DNA of 9,349 nt from Rhizobium sp. Q54 (lineage in GTDB: Bacteria; Pseudomonadota; Alphaproteobacteria; Rhizobiales; Beijerinckiaceae), in contig CAMDOY010000123.1 of the NCBI GenBank assembly GCA_945903655.1, positions 1 to 9,349 on the forward strand, read 5' to 3'. The notes beneath the pieces are model-generated. The model worked only from the letters and a program-made list of their open reading frames with translations. It did not search any database and was not told where the DNA came from. Numbering within the stretch: the stretch's first letter is position 1; every line of letters starts with the position of its first letter. Below, in pieces: positions 1 to 5,563 of the stretch. The position numbers were made by a program, and so were the translations under genes.

Positions 1-348
1 GCCTGGAGCGATTTTGCGGCGCTGGGCGTCTTCCCCATGCTCGAAGACCTCCATTTCATCGGTCGCGCCATCACCCCGCCACGCATGAAAAAACGCTACG
101 ACGCCTTTTTCTTCGCCATCGACGCCAGCGCCATCGCAGCGAAGGTGGAGGGGGTTGTGGGTGAGACAAGCGAGCTCGTGGAGCTGGTCTGGGTCACCCT
201 GGAGGAGGCGCAGAGTCTCGGCATGCCCTTGATCACACAGATTATTCTCAAAGAGCTGGACCGCCGCCTGCGCGCTGGCATGAGCCGCTTTCTCCCCGTC
301 CCCACCTATCGGGCGGGACGCAAGGGCTGGCTCAGGCTCGAAGTCTGA
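1..348 (+). CDS. NUDIX hydrolase, C-terminal part (5' truncated by window edge)
   Basis: The reading frame is open from the first base and stops with TGA at 346-348, so only the last 115 or so residues are present and the start lies outside the window. The visible part has the stretch DLHFIGRAITPP followed by KKRYDAFFFAID, which I recognise from a NUDIX hydrolase subfamily of Hyphomicrobiales. A later ELVELVWVTLEEA segment matches the usual end of the NUDIX fold. The catalytic NUDIX box (GX5EX7REUXEEXGU) would lie upstream and cannot be checked here. Such enzymes hydrolyse nucleoside diphosphates linked to another group; the substrate of this one is unknown. It precedes rpmG on the same strand by 131 bases, an arrangement I know from related genomes. 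The family call rests on the C-terminal half only. Confidence 0.75.
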   Translation, partial: AWSDFAALGVFPMLEDLHFIGRAITPPRMKKRYDAFFFAIDASAIAAKVEGVVGETSELVELVWVTLEEAQSLGMPLITQIILKELDRRLRAGMSRFLPVPTYRAGRKGWLRLEV

Positions 349-353
349 TCATC

Positions 354-381
354 TTGACTTACGCCGCCCCATCCGTATGGT
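354..381 (+). promoter_or_regulatory. Candidate sigma-70 promoter of rpmG
   Basis: A -35-like TTGACT (354-359) and a -10-like TATGGT (376-381) are separated by 16 bases, just after the NUDIX stop codon. They match the consensus at five of six and four of six positions. Transcription would start near 388 and give rpmG a leader of about 90 bases. This is pattern matching only. Confidence 0.4.
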
Positions 382-392
382 GCGGCCAATCC

Positions 393-416
393 AGCCAGAG
401 TGGGTTAGCTCTGGCT
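393..416 (+). other. Hairpin in the NUDIX-rpmG gap
   Basis: AGCCAGAG (393-400) and CTCTGGCT (409-416) are perfectly complementary around an 8-base loop. No T-run follows, so this is a poor intrinsic terminator. If the promoter at 354-381 is real, the hairpin sits at the very 5' end of the rpmG message, where it could stabilise or regulate it. It could instead be the 3' end of the NUDIX transcript. Confidence 0.35.
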
Positions 417-479
417 ATCGCTGTTTCAGGACTCTGCTTCATCTGCGCCCCACCCCGGGGCCCATTCGGGACGACGACC

Positions 480-647
480 ATGGCCAAGGCCGCCAATATC
501 AAGATCAAGCTGCTCTCGACCGCCGACACCGGCTACTTCTACGTGACGTCCAAGAACGCACGCACCAAGACCGAAAAGTTTGCGATGATGAAATACGATC
601 CCGTCGCCAAGAAGCATGTCGAGTTCAAGGAAACCAAGATCAAGTAA
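480..647 (+). CDS. rpmG: 50S ribosomal protein L33
   Basis: The gene encodes 55 residues, the normal length for bacterial L33, a small basic protein of the large ribosomal subunit near the E site. The sequence MAKAANIKIKLLSTADTG, the TSKNARTKTEKF core and the KYDP motif are characteristic. It has no cysteines, so it is the zinc-independent (C-) form. The start at 480 gives the family's conserved MAKA N-terminus; an in-frame ATG-less extension upstream to 354 does not resemble L33. A purine-rich GGGACGACGA lies just before the start as a weak ribosome binding site. The gene appears monocistronic, with a candidate promoter at 354-381 and a strong terminator at 670-704. Confidence 0.97.
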   Translation: MAKAANIKIKLLSTADTGYFYVTSKNARTKTEKFAMMKYDPVAKKHVEFKETKIK

Positions 648-669
648 GATTGATCCAGATCCTGACGCG

Positions 670-704
670 AAAAAGGCGCTCCTTCCGGGGCGCCTTTTTT
701 CTTT
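670..704 (+). terminator. Rho-independent terminator of rpmG
   Basis: AAAAGGCGC (671-679) pairs with GCGCCTTTT (690-698) around a 10-base loop, and the T-run continues to 700. It starts 22 bases after the rpmG stop. The opposite strand also carries a T-rich run after the stem, so it could stop minus-strand transcripts arriving from divK as well. Confidence 0.9.
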
Positions 705-968
705 GCAGATCAAAATGCTGAATTAGGTGGCCGGTCGACAGAGGCGTTTCGAGGAGGCCACTCCAACCTCTGCCGACCAGCCAACCCCACGGACCCAGGA
801 GATGCGGCGGACCTGAGCACTCCGCAGGGTATTCGAAGGTTGCGCGCGATCCCTAGAGAACCGCGCCTGACAGAAGCTATAGGCTCGGCGCCGAATTGCA
901 ATCGGCTAGAGGCCCCCTGGGGCAGTAATGCACTATTTACCTAAATGCTTGGGGTTAATGCGGCCCGT
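705..968. other. Gene-free region between rpmG and divK
   Basis: I see no convincing gene here. The only open frame of any size (710-901, minus) encodes 63 residues of low-complexity Arg/Pro/Ala sequence without a recognisable fold or good start. No GGDEF or receiver-domain remnant is visible. The stretch contains several inverted repeats: 733-744 with 767-778 (one mismatch, with a smaller GGAG/CTCC stem inside), the palindrome TCGGCGCCGA at 885-894, and GCCGA/TCGGC at 890-906. These could be transcript-end structures of divK, an unannotated small RNA, or chance in GC-rich DNA. Confidence 0.5.
733..778. repeat. Long imperfect inverted repeat, possible structured RNA
   Basis: GGTCGACAGAGG (733-744) pairs with CCTCTGCCGACC (767-778) at 11 of 12 positions. 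Inside the 22-base loop, GGAG (753-756) can pair with CTCC (761-764). The structure lies between the rpmG terminator and the 3' end of divK. There is no T-run, so it is not an obvious terminator. Confidence 0.35.
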
Positions 969-1340
969 TCAGCGGTCGCCGATATAGGTTTTCACCGTTT
1001 CCAGGAACTTCACCACCGAAATCGGCTTCGACAGATAGGCCTCGCAGCCTCCAGCGCGCATCTTCTCCTCATCGCCCTTCATGGCGAAGGCGGTGATGGC
1101 GATCACGGGAATATGCTTGAGTTCCTCATCGTTCTTGATCCATTGGGTCACCTGCAGGCCCGAAACCTCCGGCAACTGGATGTCCATGAGGATCAGGTCG
1201 GGCCGGTGCAGGCGCGCCAGATCAATGGCTTCCATCCCGTTGCGGGTCTGCACGGTCGCATAACCATGGGCTTCCAGAAGATCATTGAAGAGCTTCATGT
1301 TGAGCTCATTGTCTTCCACGATTAGAACAGTCTTGGTCAT
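969..1340 (-). CDS. divK: Cell-cycle response regulator DivK
   Basis: This is a 123-residue stand-alone receiver domain. It is phosphorylated and dephosphorylated by the DivJ/PleC histidine kinases and acts, with DivL, upstream of the CckA-CtrA relay that controls polarity and the cell cycle. The start MTKTVLIVEDNELNMKLF is nearly the same as in Caulobacter DivK. The acidic pocket E9/D10, phospho-acceptor D53 (in LILMDIQLP), T83 and K105 (in SKPIS) are all present. The ATG at 1338-1340 gives this conserved N-terminus; an open frame continues upstream but would add unrelated sequence. No output domain is present, as expected. The gene diverges from the DUF3572 gene over a 96-base gap. Its usual partner pleD is not downstream, which is unusual. 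Confidence 0.96.
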   Translation of the reverse strand: MTKTVLIVEDNELNMKLFNDLLEAHGYATVQTRNGMEAIDLARLHRPDLILMDIQLPEVSGLQVTQWIKNDEELKHIPVIAITAFAMKGDEEKMRAGGCEAYLSKPISVVKFLETVKTYIGDR

Positions 1341-1422
1341 ACGGAATCCAATCGGCGCGCGGACCCTGCGGGCCCCTCTCCATAGGCTGTCTATCAGACC
1401 TTCCTTGACGAAAAGAGAATCC

Positions 1423-1428
1423 AGGAGG
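1423..1428 (+). promoter_or_regulatory. Shine-Dalgarno of the DUF3572 gene
   Basis: A full AGGAGG lies 8 bases before the ATG at 1437 and fixes that start. It is the strongest ribosome binding site in the left half of the window and would serve both coupled genes. Confidence 0.85.
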
Positions 1429-1436
1429 TTCCCTTC

Positions 1437-1736
1437 ATGCGATCCAGCCGCGACGACCAGGCCAGGGAATGGGCCCAGACCCTCGCCATCGAGGCGCTGG
1501 GGTTTCTGGCGTCGGATATGGAGCGCCTGGAGCCCTTTTTGAGCCTCACCGGCATTGATCCCTCGAATTTGCGTCGCGTCGCCGCTCAGCCCTCGTTTCT
1601 GGTCGCGGTGCTTGACCATCTGGCGAGCGACGAGAGCCTGCTGCTGGCCTTCGTCGCCAATGAAGGCCGCAATCCCACAGATATCGAGAAGGGGCGACGC
1701 ATTCTGGCCGGCCCCGAGCCGGATTGGGGCGCGTGA
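1437..1736 (+). CDS. DUF3572 family protein
   Basis: The protein has 99 residues and matches the DUF3572 family of alphaproteobacteria, small proteins of unknown function normally found next to divK and dinB. Recognisable family features are the N-terminal AREWAQTLAIEALGFLASD helix, FLSLTGIDPSNLR, and the C-terminal half around FLVAVLDHLASDESLLLAF. It looks mostly helical and acidic, with no signal peptide or membrane segment, so it should be cytoplasmic. The start is set by AGGAGG at 1423-1428. The stop codon overlaps the likely GTG start of dinB in GTGA (1733-1736), so the two are translationally coupled. This co-expression suggests a link to Pol IV, but no role is known and I do not assign one. 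Confidence 0.88.
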   Translation: MRSSRDDQAREWAQTLAIEALGFLASDMERLEPFLSLTGIDPSNLRRVAAQPSFLVAVLDHLASDESLLLAFVANEGRNPTDIEKGRRILAGPEPDWGA

Positions 1737-3016
1737 CCCCCGCCCTCCCGGCCCTCTGCCGGGATTGCCTGGCCCCTGCCGCCAGCGGCCAGCGCCGCTG
1801 CAAAGCCTGCGGCTCCCCCCGCATCCTCGACCATGGGGAGCTGCACAGTCTCCACCTCGCCCATATCGATTGCGACGCCTTCTACGCCGCCGTGGAGAAG
1901 CGCGACGACCCCAGCCTGCGCGACAAGCCCGTGATCATCGGCGGCGGCAGGCGCGGCGTGGTCTCCACCTGCTGCTACATCGCCCGAATCAATGGCGTGC
2001 GCTCCGCCATGCCCATGTTCAAGGCCCTGAGCCTGTGCCCCGACGCCGTGATCATCCGGCCCAACATGACAAAATATGGGGATGTCGGGCGGCAGGTGCG
2101 CGCCATGATGCATGACCTGACGCCCCTCGTGGAGCCCCTGTCCATCGACGAGGCCTTCCTCGACCTCTCCGGCACGGATCGCCTGCATGGCGCCTCCCCC
2201 GCCGTGACGCTGGCGCGGTTCGCAAGGCGTATCGAGACGGAGGTGGGGATCTCGGTTTCGGTGGGGCTGAGCCATTGCAAATTTCTGGCGAAGATGGCCT
2301 CCGACCTCGACAAGCCCCGTGGCTTCGCGGTGATTGGCCGCGCGCAGACCATGGAGATCCTGGAGCCGAAATCCGTAGGCGCCATCTGGGGCGTGGGCAA
2401 GGTGGCGGAGGAGCGCCTGCGTCAGGATGGCTTCCACACCATCGGCGACCTGCAAAGGGCCGAGCAGACCGACCTCTTCCGGCGCTATGGGGCGGAGGGC
2501 GGGCGTCTGTGGCGCCTCGCGCGCGGCCTAGACGACCGCGTGGTGGAGCCCGAACGCGAGGCCAAGAGCGCCTCCGCCGAAACCACCTTCGATGACGATG
2601 TCAGCGACCCCGAAATCCTCGCCCGCACGCTCTTCCTGCTCGCCGAGAAGGTCTCCGCCCGCCTGAAAAAGGGCGAGATCGCCGGAAGCACAGTCACCTT
2701 GAAGCTCAAGACCCCCGATTTCCGTCTGCGCACCCGCGCCCGAGCCCTGCCCCAGCCCACGCAACTGGCGGGCCGCATCTTCGAGGCCGCGCGCGAACTG
2801 CTGAACAAGGAGGCCAAGGGCGAGCGCTTTCGCCTGATCGGGGTCGGCATGAGCGATCTATGCGAGGCGGCGGACGCCGATCATGGGGACCTCGTCGATA
2901 CAAGGGCGGCCCGCGACAAGGCCACGGAGGCCGCCGTTGATGCGCTGCGCGCGAAATTTGGCGGCGCGGCGGTGGTGAAGGGCATCGCCTTCGGCCCGCC
3001 GCGCAAGCCGCGCTGA
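1733..3016 (+). CDS. dinB: DNA polymerase IV (Y-family, lesion bypass)
   Basis: A 427-residue Y-family polymerase that copies past damaged template bases at low fidelity. With the GTG start, the active site has D46 in HIDCDAFYAAVE, the likely steric-gate tyrosine Y51, and D139/E140 in PLSIDEAFLDLSG. A palm/fingers region, the helix-hairpin-helix segment around AIWGVGKVAEERL and a little-finger domain follow. It is longer than E. coli Pol IV because of an N-terminal extension with CRDC (9-12) and CKAC (23-26), a zinc-ribbon-like cysteine set seen in alphaproteobacterial DinB. I chose GTG 1733 because it overlaps the upstream stop as GTGA; an in-frame TTG at 1724 is the alternative. I saw no canonical clamp-binding motif at the C-terminus and no LexA box upstream. 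The gene converges on eipB, 8 bases away. Confidence 0.95.
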   Translation: MTPALPALCRDCLAPAASGQRRCKACGSPRILDHGELHSLHLAHIDCDAFYAAVEKRDDPSLRDKPVIIGGGRRGVVSTCCYIARINGVRSAMPMFKALSLCPDAVIIRPNMTKYGDVGRQVRAMMHDLTPLVEPLSIDEAFLDLSGTDRLHGASPAVTLARFARRIETEVGISVSVGLSHCKFLAKMASDLDKPRGFAVIGRAQTMEILEPKSVGAIWGVGKVAEERLRQDGFHTIGDLQRAEQTDLFRRYGAEGGRLWRLARGLDDRVVEPEREAKSASAETTFDDDVSDPEILARTLFLLAEKVSARLKKGEIAGSTVTLKLKTPDFRLRTRARALPQPTQLAGRIFEAARELLNKEAKGERFRLIGVGMSDLCEAADADHGDLVDTRAARDKATEAAVDALRAKFGGAAVVKGIAFGPPRKPR

Positions 3017-3024
3017 ACGCCCGC

Positions 3025-3888
3025 CTACTTGGTGCAGGCGTTTTGTGGCAGGACCTCGAACTTGCTCAACTTCCCGTCGAGCGAATAACTGCCGTAGTTG
3101 ATCTTGAGGGCGCCGGAGACGCCATTCTCGTAGAGATCGAAGGCGAGGATGTAATTGGGCTCCCCGTCCTGCTTGGCGCCATCGAAATAGCTGATGGTGA
3201 CGGGCCAGCGACGCACGCCCTTGAGCCCCTCAGCCGAGGCCGCCAGGGGATCGGTGGAGGGAGCCGAAGCTTCGCGGCCAATAACGCTCATAGTGTCGAA
3301 CAGCTTCACGCCGCCGTCCGAGCCATCGAAGATCCTGACCTCATCGGTTTTGCCGCCGCGCTGGGCGACCTCGACGATGCGCACCATCTGGGCGGTGGGG
3401 AAAAGCGGCGAAGGCTCGAAGTCGGCCTTGGTGCGCGTGGGCTTCGTCAAGGCGACGGACAGGCCGCCGTCGGCGGATTTGCTGGCCTTGCCGTCCACGC
3501 TTTCCATCAGCTTGCCATCGACATAGCTGTCGGTCTTGAAACGGAACCCGGAGCCATCGCCCTCCTCGAAGGTGGTGGAGCGCATATCCGAGGTGCGGCC
3601 CCCGCCCTCGTCCGACTGGATCTCGGTGATCTGGCGGAAATTCGTCACATAGCCCTCGCAAGCGGAGCCGCTGAATTCATAGACGATGCGCCCCTTGGCC
3701 GCCGATGGCGCCGAGGCGCCCGTGGCCTTGGCCAGGGTGAGGTCATAAACCGCCCGATGCGCGATGAAAGGCACGGCGGGCGAGGCGGCCAGAGCCGGAA
3801 GGGAACCGCAGAGGGCCACGAGGCCTATGGCGAGAGAGGGCTTGATCCAAAGTGAGAGGCGAGAAGACACTTTGCTATGGCTTATCAT
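3025..3888 (-). CDS. eipB: Periplasmic cell-envelope integrity protein, EipB family (DUF1849)
   Basis: The product has 287 residues. EipB was described in Brucella as a periplasmic beta-spiral protein needed for envelope integrity and stress resistance. A signal peptide is clear: basic start, hydrophobic LAIGLVALCGSLPALA, cleavage after about residue 34. Then come family hallmarks: HRAVYDL, KGRIVYEFSGSACEGY, DMRSTTFEEGDGSGFRF and a closing KFEVLPQNACTK. C77 and C285 match the pair that forms a disulfide in Brucella EipB. The ATG at 3886-3888 puts the signal peptide at the N-terminus; an in-frame ATG at 3942 would bury it behind 18 residues and lacks a ribosome binding site. The gene diverges from the RidA gene. 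C27 does not sit in a proper lipobox, so I read it as soluble rather than a lipoprotein. Confidence 0.92.
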   Translation of the reverse strand: MISHSKVSSRLSLWIKPSLAIGLVALCGSLPALAASPAVPFIAHRAVYDLTLAKATGASAPSAAKGRIVYEFSGSACEGYVTNFRQITEIQSDEGGGRTSDMRSTTFEEGDGSGFRFKTDSYVDGKLMESVDGKASKSADGGLSVALTKPTRTKADFEPSPLFPTAQMVRIVEVAQRGGKTDEVRIFDGSDGGVKLFDTMSVIGREASAPSTDPLAASAEGLKGVRRWPVTISYFDGAKQDGEPNYILAFDLYENGVSGALKINYGSYSLDGKLSKFEVLPQNACTK

Positions 3889-3946
3889 GAAGGCTCGGCT
3901 CCGGTTGCAGGCGCGAAGAGGGACTCTATGCGCGCTCCCCATGGCG

Positions 3947-3974
3947 AAAATACGATTTGGCGAAAAGCCCGCAA
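3947..3974 (-). promoter_or_regulatory. Weak candidate promoter of eipB
   Basis: On the minus strand TTGCGG (3974-3969) and TATTTT (3952-3947) stand 16 bases apart, giving a leader of about 50 bases before the eipB ATG. The direct repeat GGCGAAAA (plus strand, 3943-3950 and 3959-3966) overlaps the -10 and the spacer. Support is by pattern only. Confidence 0.25.
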
Positions 3975-4017
3975 GACCCCAAAATCACCTTCCGCATTGT
4001 CCAGCAGGAGCGCGCTC

Positions 4018-4497
4018 ATGTCCAGTCAAGGCAAAGTCATCGAAGCGCGACTGAAGGCGCTGGGCATAGACCTGCCCGCCGCTGTGGCGCCCATCGCCAA
4101 TTACGTGCCCTTCGTGCGCACGGGATCGCTGCTCATCGTCTCCGGCCAATTGCCCCTGGAGGATGGCAAGCTGACCGACCGCTACAAGGGCAAACTGGGC
4201 AAGGACGTGTTCAACGAAGCCGGCCAGCAGGCGGCGCGGCTGGCGGCGATCAATGTGCTGGCGCAGGCGCAGGTGGCGCTGGGCGATCTCGACCGGGTGC
4301 GCCGCGTGATCCGCCTGGGGGGCTTCATCAACGCCACGCCCGGTTTCATCGCGCTGGCGGCGGTCATGAATGGCGCCTCGGACCTGATGGTGCAGGTCTT
4401 CGGCGATCACGGGCGCCATGCGCGCACGACGGTGGGCGTCGCTGAACTTCCCATGGACGCCTCGGTGGAGGTGGAAGCCATGTTCGAATTCGAATGA
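4018..4497 (+). CDS. RidA family protein (YjgF/YER057c/UK114)
   Basis: A 159-residue protein of the RidA superfamily, longer than the roughly 130-residue E. coli RidA and closer to the subgroup that begins with an extra N-terminal helix (here VIEARLKALGIDLP). RidA itself hydrolyses reactive enamine/imine intermediates made by PLP enzymes. The family core is visible: LLIVSGQLPLEDGK, the LAAINVLAQAQVALGDLD helix, VIRLGGFINATPGF and ARTTVGVAELPMDASVEVEA. R136 and E151 align with the E. coli RidA residues R105 and E120, so the carboxylate-binding arginine is kept. AGGAG (4006-4010) lies 7 bases before the ATG and fixes the start. The gene is coupled to the next one through ATGA. Deaminase activity is plausible but not shown for this subgroup. 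Confidence 0.9.
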   Translation: MSSQGKVIEARLKALGIDLPAAVAPIANYVPFVRTGSLLIVSGQLPLEDGKLTDRYKGKLGKDVFNEAGQQAARLAAINVLAQAQVALGDLDRVRRVIRLGGFINATPGFIALAAVMNGASDLMVQVFGDHGRHARTTVGVAELPMDASVEVEAMFEFE

Positions 4498-5285
4498 GGA
4501 ACGCCCCCGGCTGGCTCACCGCGCGCCCCATCGCCCATCGCGGCCTGCATGATTGCGGACGCGGCGCCATCATCGAAAATAGCCCCTCCGCCGCAAAAGC
4601 CGCCATGGCCAGCGGCTACGCCATCGAATGCGACGTGCAGATGTCCGGCGATGGCGAGGCCATGGTCTTCCATGACTTCACGCTGGAGCGCCTGTGTGCG
4701 CAACAGGGCCGCATGGACGCCTTCACCGCCCAACACCTTTGCGGCTTGAGCCTGCGCGGCGGCGCCGATGCAATAGTCACCCTGCCCGCCTTCCTGACCC
4801 TCCTTGGCGGCGCCACGCCACTGGTGTGTGAAATCAAGAGCCGCTTCGACGGCGACCTGCGATTGGCGGAGCGCGTGGCCGCCTGCGCGGCGGCCTATGG
4901 TGGACCCCTGTGCATCGAGAGTTTTGATCCGCAGGTGATGGCCCATCTGCGCGCCCATGGCGCGGCCCTGGGAATCGCGCATGTGCCTCTCGGCATGGTG
5001 GCGCAGGCTGACTATGAAGGCGAAGATTGCGAATGGTCGCATCTCGACGCCGCCCAAAAACGCGCGCTGGCGCAATTCCTCCACTTCGAGCAGACGCGCC
5101 CGGACTTCCTCTCCTACGGCCTGCGCGACCTGCCCCATGCCGTGCCCCATCTGTGCCGCGTGGGCATGGGCATGCCCGTCACCATCTGGACGGTGCGCAC
5201 GCAGGAGCAGCGCGCCATGGCGCTGCGCCATGGGGATCAGATCGTGTTCGAAGGCGACTTTGACCACGCGCCAATGGTTGATTAA
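4494..5285 (+). CDS. Glycerophosphodiester phosphodiesterase (GDPD family)
   Basis: A 263-residue TIM-barrel enzyme that splits glycerophosphodiesters, the deacylation products of phospholipids, into glycerol-3-phosphate and an alcohol. The catalytic set is complete: H15-R16-G17 (IAHRG), E28-N29-S30, E45 and D47 (IECDVQ), catalytic H60 (VFHD), and E113/K115 (CEIKS). WTVRTQEQ near the end is the usual late GDPD motif. There is no signal peptide, so the enzyme should be cytoplasmic, as with UgpQ. The ATG overlaps the stop of the RidA gene (ATGA, 4494-4497), so the two share one message. The domain is of ordinary length and shows no truncation. The true substrate headgroup cannot be read from the sequence. 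No clear terminator follows; the AT-rich region begins within about 20 bases. Confidence 0.93.
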   Translation: MRNAPGWLTARPIAHRGLHDCGRGAIIENSPSAAKAAMASGYAIECDVQMSGDGEAMVFHDFTLERLCAQQGRMDAFTAQHLCGLSLRGGADAIVTLPAFLTLLGGATPLVCEIKSRFDGDLRLAERVAACAAAYGGPLCIESFDPQVMAHLRAHGAALGIAHVPLGMVAQADYEGEDCEWSHLDAAQKRALAQFLHFEQTRPDFLSYGLRDLPHAVPHLCRVGMGMPVTIWTVRTQEQRAMALRHGDQIVFEGDFDHAPMVD

Positions 5286-5330
5286 TGCGCCCGCCGACGA
5301 CAACTAAATGTAACAAACACGAACGGAGAA

Positions 5331-5364
5331 ACTTATTCGCGATAAAATAAGTGGATCGCGAATA
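5331..5364. repeat. Nested inverted repeats, candidate operator
   Basis: TATTCGCGAT (5334-5343) is perfectly inverted as ATCGCGAATA (5355-5364), arms 21 bases centre to centre, about two helical turns. A second perfect repeat, ACTTATT (5331-5337) with AATAAGT (5346-5352), shares the left arm, so as RNA the two hairpins exclude each other. It may be a dimeric operator or, less likely, a weak terminator of the upstream operon (no T-run follows). Confidence 0.45.
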
Positions 5365-5419
5365 TAAATTACACAAAAATTGAAAAAAAAGTTTAGTGTA
5401 ACGTCAAAAGAAACATAAA

Positions 5420-5433
5420 CTGATTTAAATCAA
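5420..5433. promoter_or_regulatory. FNR/FixK-like binding site
   Basis: CTGATTTAAATCAA matches TTGAT-N4-ATCAA at nine of ten defined positions and contains the 12-base palindrome TGATTTAAATCA. Its centre is about 65 bases before the start expected from the TACAAT at 5480-5485, or about 41 before a start near 5468; both are positions used by activators of this family. AT-rich DNA makes chance matches easier. Confidence 0.35.
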
Positions 5434-5490
5434 TTTATTACGTAAGGTAACACATATTCCAAAAACCGCAATTCACCGTTACAATATTGC

Positions 5491-5563
5491 GTCAGACCTC
5501 ATCATGCAACTCAAGCATGATCGTCAAAACGCCCGGTGAACCGGTCATTTTCGGAGGTCTGGT
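5491..5563 (+). promoter_or_regulatory. Possible Shine-Dalgarno-sequestering leader structure
   Basis: CAGACCTC (5493-5500) is perfectly complementary to GAGGTCTG (5554-5561), which includes four bases of the protease gene's GGAGG (5553-5557). Two G-U pairs extend the stem outward. Inside it, ATCATGC (5501-5507) pairs with GCATGAT (5515-5521), stacked directly on the outer stem, and CCGGT/ACCGG (5533-5544) is a third symmetric element. Such a fold would hide the ribosome binding site until melted or bound. Confidence 0.4.

Noticed and set aside
1341..1436. Possible LexA box controlling DUF3572-dinB
   Set aside because: I looked for GTTC-N7-GTTC or GAAC-N7-GTTC and found only isolated half-sites, so SOS control is not supported by this window.
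3805..3815. Possible lipobox at C27 of EipB
   Set aside because: The preceding residues are VAL, with Leu at the -1 position, where lipoboxes have Gly, Ala or Ser; the downstream ALA motif fits ordinary signal peptidase cleavage.
3043..3855. Long open frame (270 codons) on the plus strand opposite eipB
   Set aside because: It is the antisense shadow of a well-supported gene in GC-rich DNA; the predicted protein is compositionally biased and has no recognisable motif or ribosome binding site.
3877..4017. N-terminal extension of the RidA protein from an upstream in-frame ATG
   Set aside because: The extension would overlap the start of eipB and encode Arg/Pro-rich sequence foreign to the family; the AGGAG at 4006-4010 supports the start at 4018.
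4407..5303. Long open frame (298 codons) on the minus strand opposite the RidA and GDPD genes
   Set aside because: Antisense shadow; both plus-strand genes have complete family motifs and coupled starts, and the shadow product is His/Ala/Gly-rich without a domain.
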